A stretch of 7,481 nt of DNA from Burkholderiales bacterium. GTDB lineage: Bacteria; Pseudomonadota; Gammaproteobacteria; Burkholderiales; Burkholderiaceae_C. This document shows positions 1-5,959 of this stretch, piece by piece. The number at the start of each line of letters is the position of its first letter. Positions within the stretch are counted from its first letter, which is position 1. The position numbers were made by a program, and so were the translations under genes. The notes below the pieces were generated by a model that was given only the letters and a program-made list of their open reading frames with translations, did not search any database and was not told where the DNA came from. The stretch lies in NCBI GenBank assembly GCA_011390055.1, contig JAABTC010000080.1, positions 1 through 7,481 of the forward strand. The letters are read 5' to 3'.

Positions 1-449
1 CGGTAGGTGTTGATCAGCACGGGAGGGAACGCGCCCATGAAGATGATCAGCACCGGCCCGCCGATGCCGATGCCGAACCACAGCGCGGCAAACGGCACCC
101 AGGCGATCGGCGCGATGAAGCGCACCGTTTCGAACAAGGGCGAGACGAGCCGGTCGACCCAGCCGAACCAGGCCATCAGCAGGCCCAGCGGGATACCGAC
201 ACAGACCGCCAACACGAAGCCCATCGCGAAACGTTGCAGGCTCGACGCCAGGTGCTGGTGCAGCACGTAACCGGCGAAGGGCTCGACCATCAACTGCGCG
301 AAGCGCGCGACCACGTCCCAGGGCGCGGGCAGGAAATCGCGCGAGCTGATGCCCGACAGGGCCGCCAGCGACCACAGGCCGAGGAAGCTCGCCGCACCCA
401 CCAGCGACAGGCGCCAGAAGCGCGTGGCATCGAGCGGCGGCTGCAGCAT
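1..449 (-). CDS. ABC importer permease, TauC/SsuC type (3' end cut off by window edge)
   Basis: Inner-membrane permease of a binding-protein-dependent ABC importer of the taurine/alkanesulfonate/nitrate class. Reading leftward from ATG at 449, 149 codons are visible before the edge. The protein opens MLQPPLDATRFWRL, has a first membrane segment at about residues 14-32, then a periplasmic stretch with the family-typical FLPAPWDVV. A second membrane segment follows (about 73-92, FAMGFVLAVCVGIPLGLLM), then the conserved RFIAPIAWVPFAALWFGIG block and the start of another segment ending in PPVLINTY. The cytoplasmic EAA loop that contacts the ATPase lies beyond the edge. Its ATG overlaps the stop of the neighbouring permease as TGATG, with GGAGG at 458-462 eight bases upstream, so the two are translationally coupled and probably form a heterodimeric channel. 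The ATPase and binding protein presumably lie to the left. The substrate cannot be read from sequence; sulfonate is possible from context. Confidence 0.88.
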   Translation of the reverse strand, partial: MLQPPLDATRFWRLSLVGAASFLGLWSLAALSGISSRDFLPAPWDVVARFAQLMVEPFAGYVLHQHLASSLQRFAMGFVLAVCVGIPLGLLMAWFGWVDRLVSPLFETVRFIAPIAWVPFAALWFGIGIGGPVLIIFMGAFPPVLINTY

Positions 450-1240
450 CAGGCCACCCTCCAGGGCATCACGCGGCGCTCGATCCAGCCCAGGCCGAGC
501 GTCATCAGCCAGCCGCACAAGGCCACGCTCAACATGCCGACCAGGATCATGGCCGGGTAGATGTCCTGCGAGGCCTGGTTCAGGATGGTGCCCAGGCCCG
601 CCACCGCGCCGACCAGTTCGGCCGCCACCAGGGTGGTCCAGGAAGCCTGCAGCGACAGGCGCAGCCCGGTGAAGATGCTCGGCAGCGCGCCTGGGATCAG
701 CACCTCGCGCCAGTGGCGCAGCCCGCGCGCGTCGAGCATCGCCGCGGCTTCGAAGATCGGCCTGTCGATCTGGCGCACCCCGGTGTAGCTGTTGATGACC
801 GAAGGCACGAAGGCCGCGAAGAAGATGACCATCATCTTCGCAGCGTCGCCCAGGCCGAGCCAGACGATGGCCAGCGGGATCCAGGCCAGCGGCGGGATCG
901 GCCGCAGCACCAGGAAGATCGGGTTGACGAAAGCCTCGACCGTGCGACTGGCACCCATCGCCAGGCCGAGCGCGACACCGATCGACGCTGCGAAGACGAA
1001 GCCCATCGTCACCAACAGCACGCTGCGCAGCACATGCTCGTGCCAGCGGCCGTTGCTGTAGCCATCGATCCCGACCTGCTGCAGGGATGCCAGCACCTCG
1101 GCCGGTGCCGGAAAGCGCGCCGGCGAGATGACGCCGAAGCCTGCGGTCAGCGCATGCCAGACCAGCAGCACCCCAACCACCGCCATCAGGCTGGTGGCCA
1201 CGCGTGCCGGCATGGACCGGCGGGTCGGGGTGAGGCTCAT
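449..1240 (-). CDS. ABC importer permease, TauC/SsuC type
   Basis: Complete 263-residue inner-membrane permease, the normal size for this family. Apparent membrane segments are at about residues 13-32, 71-96, 105-126, 133-152, 196-217 and 228-250. The N-terminus is short and basic (RR at 7-8). The RPIPPLAWIPLAIVWLGLG block (113-131) and the EAA loop (E164-A-A, G173, then LIPGALPSIFTGLRL at 181-195) are the family signatures; the loop docks the permease onto the ATPase. It is the first gene of a leftward operon and overlaps the next permease by one base. No Shine-Dalgarno sequence is obvious before ATG 1240; a later ATG at residue 10 has none either, so the longer form is kept. The upstream LacI-type palindrome at 1261-1274 sits where a repressor would block transcription. 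Family members carry taurine, alkanesulfonates, nitrate, aromatic acids or thiamine precursors, so the substrate is unassigned. A sulfonate fits the adjacent sulfolactate operon. Confidence 0.9.
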   Translation of the reverse strand: MSLTPTRRSMPARVATSLMAVVGVLLVWHALTAGFGVISPARFPAPAEVLASLQQVGIDGYSNGRWHEHVLRSVLLVTMGFVFAASIGVALGLAMGASRTVEAFVNPIFLVLRPIPPLAWIPLAIVWLGLGDAAKMMVIFFAAFVPSVINSYTGVRQIDRPIFEAAAMLDARGLRHWREVLIPGALPSIFTGLRLSLQASWTTLVAAELVGAVAGLGTILNQASQDIYPAMILVGMLSVALCGWLMTLGLGWIERRVMPWRVA

Positions 1241-1260
1241 CGATGTGATCGGACAACTTT

Positions 1261-1274
1261 TGTAATCGATTACA
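1261..1274. promoter_or_regulatory. LacI-family operator, perfect palindrome
   Basis: The sequence TGTAATCGATTACA is a perfect 14-bp inverted repeat with a central CpG, the classic architecture of LacI/GalR-family operators. It lies between the divergent LacI-type gene and the permease operon, about 20 bp before the first permease codon. Binding here should block the leftward promoter. A repressor dimer would place its hinge helices in the minor groove at the central CG step. Confidence 0.8.
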
Positions 1275-1302
1275 GTTTGGTCGCCAGATTCCCCGCCGTC
1301 AA
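1274..1302 (-). promoter_or_regulatory. Possible promoter for the ABC permease operon
   Basis: On the minus strand a TTGACG hexamer (1297-1302, five of six to the -35 consensus) is followed after 17 bases by CAAACT (1274-1279), a weak -10 that matches three of six. An alternative -10, TGTAAT (1269-1274, five of six), lies inside the palindrome but then lacks a properly spaced -35. Either choice places transcription initiation on or next to the operator at 1261-1274. The exact hexamers are uncertain. Confidence 0.35.
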
Positions 1303-1310
1303 GCGCCGCA

Positions 1311-1324
1311 AGTCATCGATTTGA
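1311..1324. promoter_or_regulatory. Weak LacI-type half-conserved site
   Basis: AGTCATCGATTTGA matches the perfect operator at 10 of 14 positions and shares its ATCGAT core. Its centre is 50 bp from the main operator and 61 bp from the site next to the regulator start. It may be an auxiliary low-affinity site, but the outer half-sites are poorly conserved and chance similarity is possible. Confidence 0.3.
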
Positions 1325-1371
1325 CCGGGCTTTCCCTAGTTCAACCGCTGGTCGGCCTGCTCGATCGCTGC

Positions 1372-1385
1372 GGTAAACGAGTACA
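1372..1385. promoter_or_regulatory. Second LacI-family operator, before the regulator gene
   Basis: GGTAAACGAGTACA matches the perfect palindrome at 11 of 14 positions, keeping the GTAA, central CGA and TACA parts. It ends eight bases before the GTG start of the LacI-type gene and overlaps a TACATT -10-like hexamer. That position suggests autorepression. Its centre is 111 bp from the first operator, a distance that would allow DNA looping, though it is close to a half-integral number of helical turns. Confidence 0.6.
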
Positions 1386-1387
1386 TT
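1382..1387 (+). promoter_or_regulatory. Putative -10 element of the LacI-type gene
   Basis: TACATT matches the -10 consensus at four of six positions and ends six bases before the GTG start codon. Transcription would begin at or within a base or two of the start codon, giving a leaderless message. No clear -35 is seen at the right distance, which weakens the call. The overlap with the second operator supports promoter function. Confidence 0.3.
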
Positions 1388-1393
1388 GAACGG

Positions 1394-2434
1394 GTGCCGA
1401 CGCCGGATTTCACTGCCAACCCGACGATCGACGACGTGGCCCGTCATGCCGGCGTCTCGACGGCCACGGTGTCGCGCGTGCTGAACCAGACCGATGGCGT
1501 GCGCGCGACCTTGCGGATGCGGGTCGAGGCCGCCGTGCAGGCGCTGGGCTACGTTCCGAACGCCGGCGCGCGCACCATGAAACTGCGCCGCAGCGGCACC
1601 CTCGGGGCCATCTTCCCGACCGTCGACAACGCCATCTTCGCCAAGGCCATCGATGCCCTGCAGCGCCGCCTGGCCGAAGCCGGCTACCAACTGCTGATCG
1701 CCACCAGCGACTACGACCCGCACACCGAGGAAAGTGCGGCCCTGACGATGCTGGCGCGCGGCGTCGATGGCCTGCTGCTGTGCGGCTGCGGCCAGGATCC
1801 GAGGCTGCTCGAGCGTCTGCGCCAACGCGGCGTGCCCACGGTGCACGTGATGAGCTGGCCGGTACCGCCCGGCCACATCGGTGTGGGTTTCGACAACGCG
1901 CGCGCGATGGGCCAGGTGGTCAGGTACCTGCTCGACCTGGGTCACCGCCGCATCGCGATGCTGGCCGGCGTGACGCGCGACAACGACCGCGCGGCCGAGC
2001 GCGTGCGCGGCGTGCGCGAAGCGCTCGAAGCGGCCGGACTCTCGTTGCCGGCTTCGCGCCTGGTCGAGCGCCGCTACGGCATCGCTTCGGCGCGCGAGGG
2101 CCTGCGCCAGTTGATGGCCGACAAGGCGCCGCCCACGGCGGTCGTCTGCGGCAACGACGTGCTGGCCTTCGGCGCCCTGCTCGAGGCGCAGCGCCTGGGC
2201 CTGGCGGTCCCTGGCGAGTTGTCGATCGTCGGCTTCGACGACCTGGAGCTTGCTGCCCAGGTGCAGCCGGCGCTCACGACCGTGCGCGTGCCCGCCGAAG
2301 CGATGTGGCGCTGTGCGGCCAATTGTCTGCTCGCGGCGCTGGCCGGCGATGCGTTGCCCACCGAAACCCAGATCGAGGTGGCGCTGGTGGTGCGCGAATC
2401 CTCAGGGCCGCGGCCGCGAACGCGCGGCCGCTGA
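1394..2434 (+). CDS. LacI-family transcriptional regulator
   Basis: DNA-binding repressor of 346 residues, typical for LacI/GalR proteins. The helix-turn-helix is at residues 11-31 (TIDDVARHAGVSTATVSRVL), followed by the hinge helix around 55-64 (NAGARTMKLRRS). A periplasmic-binding-protein-like effector domain runs from about 68 to 335. It contains PTVDNAIFAKAI, the GVDGLLL turn, RIAMLAG, the RVRGVREAL helix, GNDVLAFGALLEAQRLGLAVPGELSIVGFDD at 253-283, and the closing TTVRVP strand. The GTG start at 1394 fits because the helix-turn-helix begins ten residues in, as usual; no Shine-Dalgarno sequence precedes it. It diverges from the permease operon, and two operator copies flank the intergenic region, so it most likely represses both the importer and itself until an effector binds. 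The effector is unknown; most relatives sense sugars or sugar acids. Met62 sits at the hinge position usually held by the intercalating Leu. It converges on comC with 26 bp between stops. Confidence 0.93.
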   Translation: MPTPDFTANPTIDDVARHAGVSTATVSRVLNQTDGVRATLRMRVEAAVQALGYVPNAGARTMKLRRSGTLGAIFPTVDNAIFAKAIDALQRRLAEAGYQLLIATSDYDPHTEESAALTMLARGVDGLLLCGCGQDPRLLERLRQRGVPTVHVMSWPVPPGHIGVGFDNARAMGQVVRYLLDLGHRRIAMLAGVTRDNDRAAERVRGVREALEAAGLSLPASRLVERRYGIASAREGLRQLMADKAPPTAVVCGNDVLAFGALLEAQRLGLAVPGELSIVGFDDLELAAQVQPALTTVRVPAEAMWRCAANCLLAALAGDALPTETQIEVALVVRESSGPRPRTRGR

Positions 2435-2435
2435 G
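2401..2435. terminator. GC-rich hairpin at the convergent gene junction
   Basis: An outer CTCAG/CTGAG stem (2401-2405 with 2431-2435) encloses an inner CGGCCGCG/CGCGGCCG stem (2411-2418 with 2423-2430) with a four-base AACG loop and a five-base bulge on the left arm. It overlaps the last codons and stop of the LacI-type gene and faces the 3' end of comC. There is no T-run on either strand, so it is not a canonical intrinsic terminator. It could stabilise 3' ends or aid factor-dependent termination in both directions. Confidence 0.35.
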
Positions 2436-2460
2436 CGTGGCTGCGCTGGGCGCGGCCTGG

Positions 2461-3462
2461 TCAGGCGCCGCGCAACGTCGCCAGCATGGCCTCGGCCACT
2501 TCGATGCCGTCGGCCTCGGCCTGGCGACGCAGCGCCTCGCGGCGAGCCCCGGGCAGTCGCACGCCTTCGTCTTTCAACATCTCGGCCACCAGCACCTCGA
2601 CGCGGTCGAGGTAGTGCGCGGCGCCGGCCAGCGCGCCGGGGTCGACGACGATGAAGGCCTGGCCGATGCGCGGGCGGTTGCCCGCGTCGACGAAGAAACT
2701 CGAGGCCTCGAAGCCGTACTGCGCACCGATCAGCGCCGTGACCAGCAGCTCGACCACCAGGGCCAGCATCGCCCCCTTCGGCGACGAGACCGCGCCCAGC
2801 GGCAGCATCGAGCCTTCGAGCGCGGCTTTCGCATCGGTGGTCGGCCGGCCTTCGGCGTCCAGCGCCCAGCCGGGCGGGATCGGCTCGCCCTTCTTGGCCG
2901 CGACCATCACCTTGCCGCGCGCCACTTCCGACAGACTCAGGTCGATCATCAACGGATCTGCCCCACGCCGAGGGAACACCGCCGCGACCGGGTTGGTGCC
3001 GAAGATCGGATGCTTGCCGCCAGCCGCCGGCATCGCCGCCGGCGAGTTGGCAAACCCCAGGCCGACCATGCCGGCGGCGGCCACCGGGCGCAGGTGGTCG
3101 ACCACGACGCCACAGTGGTGGCTGTTCATCACGCCGGCAAACGCCACGCCGTGCACACGCGCCCGGTCGATGGCTTCGCGCACCGCGAGCTCGCAGGCCG
3201 CAAAGGCCAGGCCTTGCGCGGCGTCGATCTGCACCGCCCCGCCACGCTGCGCGGCCACCCTGGGCACCGCGGCCGGGTCGACGCGGCCGTTGCGCAGATG
3301 CGTCGCGTACTGCGTGACGCGCGACAACCCGTGCGAACCCAAACCCTGTGACTCGGCCAGCACCAGCGCCCGCGCGGTTGCTTCGGCCATCGCGGCGTTC
3401 GCGCCAGCGGCTTCGAGCGCGCGCTGCACCAGCGTGCGCAGCTCGTTCACGCCGACCTTCAT
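2461..3462 (-). CDS. comC: (R)-sulfolactate dehydrogenase, malate/L-lactate dehydrogenase (LDH2) family
   Basis: Cytoplasmic nicotinamide-dependent 2-hydroxyacid dehydrogenase of 333 residues. It belongs to the MDH/LDH2 superfamily, which is unrelated to classical Rossmann-fold lactate dehydrogenases. Visible signatures are SHGLSR (43-48), the catalytic-histidine motif NSHHCG (113-118, probable catalytic H116), GGKHPIFGTNP (148-158), IDLSLSEVARGK (173-184) and PLGAVSSPKG (221-230). In this operon the expected reaction is reduction of 3-sulfopyruvate to (R)-sulfolactate, the enantiomer used by SuyAB. Other family members act on malate, lactate or ureidoglycolate, so the substrate rests mainly on the neighbours. 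ATG 3462 overlaps the slcC stop by four bases (ATGA) with GGAGG at 3470-3474, seven bases upstream, which fixes the start and shows translational coupling. The same frame stays open upstream through slcC to 4191, but that extension is an out-of-frame shadow. It is the last gene of the operon. Confidence 0.87.
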   Translation of the reverse strand: MKVGVNELRTLVQRALEAAGANAAMAEATARALVLAESQGLGSHGLSRVTQYATHLRNGRVDPAAVPRVAAQRGGAVQIDAAQGLAFAACELAVREAIDRARVHGVAFAGVMNSHHCGVVVDHLRPVAAAGMVGLGFANSPAAMPAAGGKHPIFGTNPVAAVFPRRGADPLMIDLSLSEVARGKVMVAAKKGEPIPPGWALDAEGRPTTDAKAALEGSMLPLGAVSSPKGAMLALVVELLVTALIGAQYGFEASSFFVDAGNRPRIGQAFIVVDPGALAGAAHYLDRVEVLVAEMLKDEGVRLPGARREALRRQAEADGIEVAEAMLATLRGA

Positions 3463-4385
3463 CGCAAGGCCTCCAGCACCTTGTCGACAATCAGGAAGGA
3501 CACGCGCTCGTTGCTCTCGGCCGAGACGCCGGCGATGTGCGGCGTCAGCAGCAGGTTCGGGCAATCGACGAAGTGCGCGCTGGCCGGCAACGGTTCGCTG
3601 CCGAACACGTCGACCGCAGCGCCGCCGAGATGGCCGTTGCGCAAGGCCGCGGCCAGTGCAACCTCGTCGACGATGCCGCCGCGCGCGCTGTTGATCAGCA
3701 CCGCGCCGCGCTTCATCGAAGCGATGCGCTGGGCGTCGAACAGGTTGCGGGTCGAGTCGACCAGGGGCACGTGCAGGCTGATCACGTCGGCGCCGACGAT
3801 GAGCTCGTCCAGGCCCACCGCACGCACGCTGCCGGCGGCATAAGCCGGGTGGTCGCCGTCCATCATCGCGTCGAAGGCGATCACCTCCATGCCCAGCCCC
3901 CGCGCGAGCTTCGCGGTGAGCTGACCGATCGAGCCGAAGCCGATCAAGCCGAGGGTCTTGCCGGCGATCTCGCGCCCGTTGGACAAGGCGTTGCGCGGCC
4001 ACTGGCCCGCTGTCACGGCGCCCGTGCTCTGGTAGGCGCCGCGCAGCAGCAGCAGCGCCGAACCGATCACGTACTCGGCCACCGATAGCGCATTGGCACC
4101 GGTGGCCGGGATCACCTGCATGCCGCGCGCTTCGCAGCCCGGCACGTCGATGTTGTCCAGCCCGACGCCCAGGCGGCCGACCACGCGGCACTTGGTCAAC
4201 GCCGCGAGCAGGTCGCCGCGCACCTGGGTGCGGTTGCGCACGACGATCGCGTCGGCGGTCGCCGCCTCCTTCAGCAGGCGCGCCGGATCGTCGACCAGCT
4301 TGGCGTCGTACAGCACCTCATGCTTGGCACGCAGCGCTGGCAGCGCACGCTCGTCGATGAACTCGCTGATGACGATGCGGGCCAT
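3459..4385 (-). CDS. slcC: (S)-sulfolactate dehydrogenase, D-isomer-specific 2-hydroxyacid dehydrogenase family
   Basis: Cytoplasmic dehydrogenase of 308 residues with the split catalytic domain and central Rossmann domain of the D-2-hydroxyacid dehydrogenase family. The dinucleotide motif GFGSIG is at 149-154, and D172 at the end of the next strand favours NAD over NADP. The catalytic triad is visible as R235 (NSARGG), E264 (GSEPLP) and H283 (TPHIAG). In the sulfolactate pathway this enzyme oxidises (S)-sulfolactate to 3-sulfopyruvate; together with ComC it interconverts the enantiomers. Phosphoglycerate dehydrogenase-like or glyoxylate reductase-like activity would be the generic alternative, but there is no C-terminal ACT domain and the operon contains the sulfolactate lyase. 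ATG 4385 lies seven bases after the suyB stop with no good Shine-Dalgarno sequence, so translation probably depends on ribosomes finishing suyB. Its own stop overlaps comC. Confidence 0.86.
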   Translation of the reverse strand: MARIVISEFIDERALPALRAKHEVLYDAKLVDDPARLLKEAATADAIVVRNRTQVRGDLLAALTKCRVVGRLGVGLDNIDVPGCEARGMQVIPATGANALSVAEYVIGSALLLLRGAYQSTGAVTAGQWPRNALSNGREIAGKTLGLIGFGSIGQLTAKLARGLGMEVIAFDAMMDGDHPAYAAGSVRAVGLDELIVGADVISLHVPLVDSTRNLFDAQRIASMKRGAVLINSARGGIVDEVALAAALRNGHLGGAAVDVFGSEPLPASAHFVDCPNLLLTPHIAGVSAESNERVSFLIVDKVLEALR

Positions 4386-4392
4386 GTCGGGC

Positions 4393-5568
4393 TCAGGCGG
4401 ACTCGTACAGTCGCGTCATCACGAACTCGCGGTGGCCCAAGGCCTCGGCCGCCGTCAGCCTGCCGTTGGCGGTGCGCAGCATGCACTCGAGCAACTTGTC
4501 GCCGGCCTGGTCGAGCGTGATCTCGCGCTGCAGCAGGTCGCTGGTGTCGACGTCGACGTGCTCGCTCATCAACCGCACCGTGCGCGGGTTGGCGCAGATC
4601 TTGATCACCGGCAGGATCGGGTTGCCGATCACGTTGCCCTGCCCGGTCGGGAAGAAGTGGACCGCGTAGCCCGAGGCTGCGCACAGCGTGACCATCTCGG
4701 CCGCGGCGCTGGACGAATCCATGAACCACAGGCCCGGGTGCGTGGGCATCTCGGCCTTGTCGATCACGCCGTCGACCGTGCACTTCTTGCCGATCTTCTG
4801 GATGTTGCCCAGCGCCTTCTCTTCGATCGTCGTCAGGCCGCCGGCGATGTTGCCCTTGGTGGGCTGGCTGTCGGACAAGTCGGTGGTCTTGTGGCGGTTG
4901 ATCATGTCCTGGTAGCGGTTGAACATGAACATGAACTGGTCACGCACGGCATCGCTGGCGCAACGCTCCGCCACGATCTTCTCGCCGCCGGTGATCTCGC
5001 TGGTTTCGCCGAAGCACAGGTAGTTGCCCAGCGGGTGCAGCTTGTCGAACGCGTTGCCCACGGTGGGGTTGGCGCCGCACCCGCTGGTGGTGTCGCTCTC
5101 GCCGCACTTGGTCGAAACCCAGAGCTCGCTGATCGGGCACGACTCGCGCTGCTTCTCGCTGGCCCACTGCACGTACTCGCGCGCGACCTTGCTGGCCTTC
5201 ATGATCGTTTCGTGGTCGCCATGGCCTTCGATGCCGAAGCCGACCACCGGCTTGCCGGTGGTGGCGATGCCTTCGACGACCTTCTGCGTCCAGCTGTCTT
5301 CGATGCCGATCACGACGACCGCGGCGACATTGGGGTTGCAGCCCGCGCCGATCAGGGTACGGAAGTGCAACTCGAGGTCGGCGCCGAACTGCAGCCGTCC
5401 GTAGGGGTGCGGAATCGCCAGCGCGCCCTTGATGTTGAAGGCCACGGCCTCGGCCGCCGCGTTCGACAGGTCGTCCAGCGGCAGGATGATGACGTGGTTG
5501 CGGATGCCCACGCGGCCGTTCTCGCGACGGTAGCCCAGGAAAGTGGTGTCTTTGGAAACAATGCTCAT
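4393..5568 (-). CDS. suyB: (R)-sulfolactate sulfo-lyase, large (beta) subunit
   Basis: Large catalytic subunit of the cytoplasmic lyase that splits (R)-sulfolactate into pyruvate and sulfite. It has 391 residues and corresponds to the second and C-terminal domains of the altronate/galactarate dehydratase (UxaA/GarD) family without the N-terminal SAF domain, which is encoded separately as suyA. Recognisable blocks are GYRRENGRVGIRNHVIILP (12-30), PHPYGRLQFGAD (53-64), GCNPNVAAVVVIG (76-88), KCGESDTTSGCGANPTVGNAF (154-174, with C155 and C164), PTKGNIAGGLTTIEEKALGNI (236-256), MDSSSAAAEM (283-292) and KICANPRT (323-330). The conserved cysteines are the likely metal site; iron binding is inferred from the family. 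From memory the protein closely resembles characterised SuyB. Fused altronate or galactarate dehydratases are about 500 residues and lack slcC/comC partners. ATG 5568 is preceded by GGAG at 5575-5578, six bases away. The gene follows suyA after 13 bases. Confidence 0.9.
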   Translation of the reverse strand: MSIVSKDTTFLGYRRENGRVGIRNHVIILPLDDLSNAAAEAVAFNIKGALAIPHPYGRLQFGADLELHFRTLIGAGCNPNVAAVVVIGIEDSWTQKVVEGIATTGKPVVGFGIEGHGDHETIMKASKVAREYVQWASEKQRESCPISELWVSTKCGESDTTSGCGANPTVGNAFDKLHPLGNYLCFGETSEITGGEKIVAERCASDAVRDQFMFMFNRYQDMINRHKTTDLSDSQPTKGNIAGGLTTIEEKALGNIQKIGKKCTVDGVIDKAEMPTHPGLWFMDSSSAAAEMVTLCAASGYAVHFFPTGQGNVIGNPILPVIKICANPRTVRLMSEHVDVDTSDLLQREITLDQAGDKLLECMLRTANGRLTAAEALGHREFVMTRLYESA

Positions 5569-5581
5569 GTTCGGCTCCGGG

Positions 5582-5863
5582 TTACCAACGCTTGGTCTTG
5601 ATGTTGTGGACGTGCGCGTGCTCGCCGGCCTTGATCGGCGCGACCACCTTGCCCATGTCGATGCCGTACTTCCAGACCGTGTCGCCCGGGGCCATGTCGG
5701 CCAGCGCCACCTTGTGGCCGATCGGGATGTCCTGGCGCGCGACGACGTTGGTCATCTTGTCGGCGTCCATGATCCAGCCCTGCATCTCGGTCCCGGCCTT
5801 GACGCCTTCCACCACGACCACGGCCACCGTGTCCTTGGTATCGTGCAAAACGAAGTGAATCAT
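5582..5863 (-). CDS. suyA: (R)-sulfolactate sulfo-lyase, small (alpha) subunit, SAF domain
   Basis: Small subunit of sulfolactate sulfo-lyase, 93 residues, consisting essentially of one SAF domain (the N-terminal domain of UxaA/GarD enzymes made as a separate chain). Features are IHFVLHDTKDTVAVVV at the start, the DIPIGHKVALADMAPGDTV core (45-63), KYGIDMGKVVAPI (65-77) and the closing AGEHAHVHNIKTKRW (79-93). The histidines in this closing segment are probable active-site residues. It must pair with SuyB to act. The ATG at 5863 has AAGGAG at 5869-5874, five bases upstream, and lies about 20 bases from the predicted transcription start. It is the promoter-proximal gene of suyA-suyB-slcC-comC. 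The split-subunit organisation is also used by some other UxaA-family dehydratases, so the specific name relies on close resemblance of both subunits and the two sulfolactate dehydrogenases downstream. Confidence 0.89.
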   Translation of the reverse strand: MIHFVLHDTKDTVAVVVVEGVKAGTEMQGWIMDADKMTNVVARQDIPIGHKVALADMAPGDTVWKYGIDMGKVVAPIKAGEHAHVHNIKTKRW

Positions 5864-5890
5864 GCGTGCTCCTTTGCGTGTGCAGGGGGC

Positions 5891-5918
5891 AGTTTAGCCA
5901 GCGTCGCCCACATGTCAA
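5891..5918 (-). promoter_or_regulatory. sigma70-like promoter of suyA-suyB-slcC-comC
   Basis: On the minus strand a perfect TTGACA -35 (5913-5918) is followed after 16 bases by TAAACT (5891-5896, four of six to the -10 consensus). The predicted start is near 5884, giving a leader of about 20 bases with AAGGAG before suyA. Spacing and the full -35 match make this the best promoter in the window. Confidence 0.65.
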
Positions 5919-5921
5919 ACG

Positions 5922-5946
5922 GGTCATCTGAATCACCTGTATGACC
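5922..5946. promoter_or_regulatory. Inverted repeat, candidate operator of the GntR-type regulator
   Basis: GGTCAT (5922-5927) and ATGACC (5941-5946) form perfect six-base inverted arms separated by 13 bases, with arm centres 19 bp apart (about two helical turns). The repeat lies just upstream of the suyA -35 (roughly -38 to -62). It covers about -38 to -14 of the predicted gntR promoter. This geometry suits autorepression of the regulator, and either activation or interference at suyA. It is wider than the compact sites usual for HutC-type regulators, so it may contain two adjacent half-sites. Confidence 0.5.
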
Positions 5947-5952
5947 TAGAAT
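5947..5952 (+). promoter_or_regulatory. Putative -10 element of the GntR-type gene
   Basis: TAGAAT matches the -10 consensus at five of six positions and ends seven bases before the ATG at 5960. Initiation would fall on the start codon, giving a leaderless message; no Shine-Dalgarno sequence is present. The -35 region is poor and coincides with the inverted repeat. Confidence 0.4.
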
Positions 5953-5959
5953 CGGTGCC

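Noticed and set aside
1313..1945. 210-codon minus-strand frame opposite the 5' half of lacI
   Set aside because: Its translation has no domain features and the opposite strand carries an unmistakable LacI helix-turn-helix and effector domain.
1780..3351. 523-codon plus-strand open frame running through the lacI end and opposite comC
   Set aside because: It crosses two genes on opposite strands, is Arg/Ala-rich and matches nothing recognisable; a GC-driven shadow.
2461..4191. 576-codon minus-strand frame suggesting an N-terminal extension or fusion of comC
   Set aside because: The upstream half is the slcC region in the wrong frame. The comC ATG at 3462 has GGAGG at proper distance and family similarity begins right there.
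4093..5601. 502-codon plus-strand open frame opposite suyB
   Set aside because: It is antisense to a well-conserved gene, has low-complexity Arg/Ala/His/Asp-rich translation with no family motif, and is the expected result of G/C-rich third codon positions.
4393..5863. Altronate or galactarate dehydratase as the product of suyA/suyB
   Set aside because: Those enzymes are usually single chains of about 500 residues next to sugar-acid genes. Here the chain is split, both parts resemble SuyA and SuyB, and the downstream genes are the two sulfolactate dehydrogenases.
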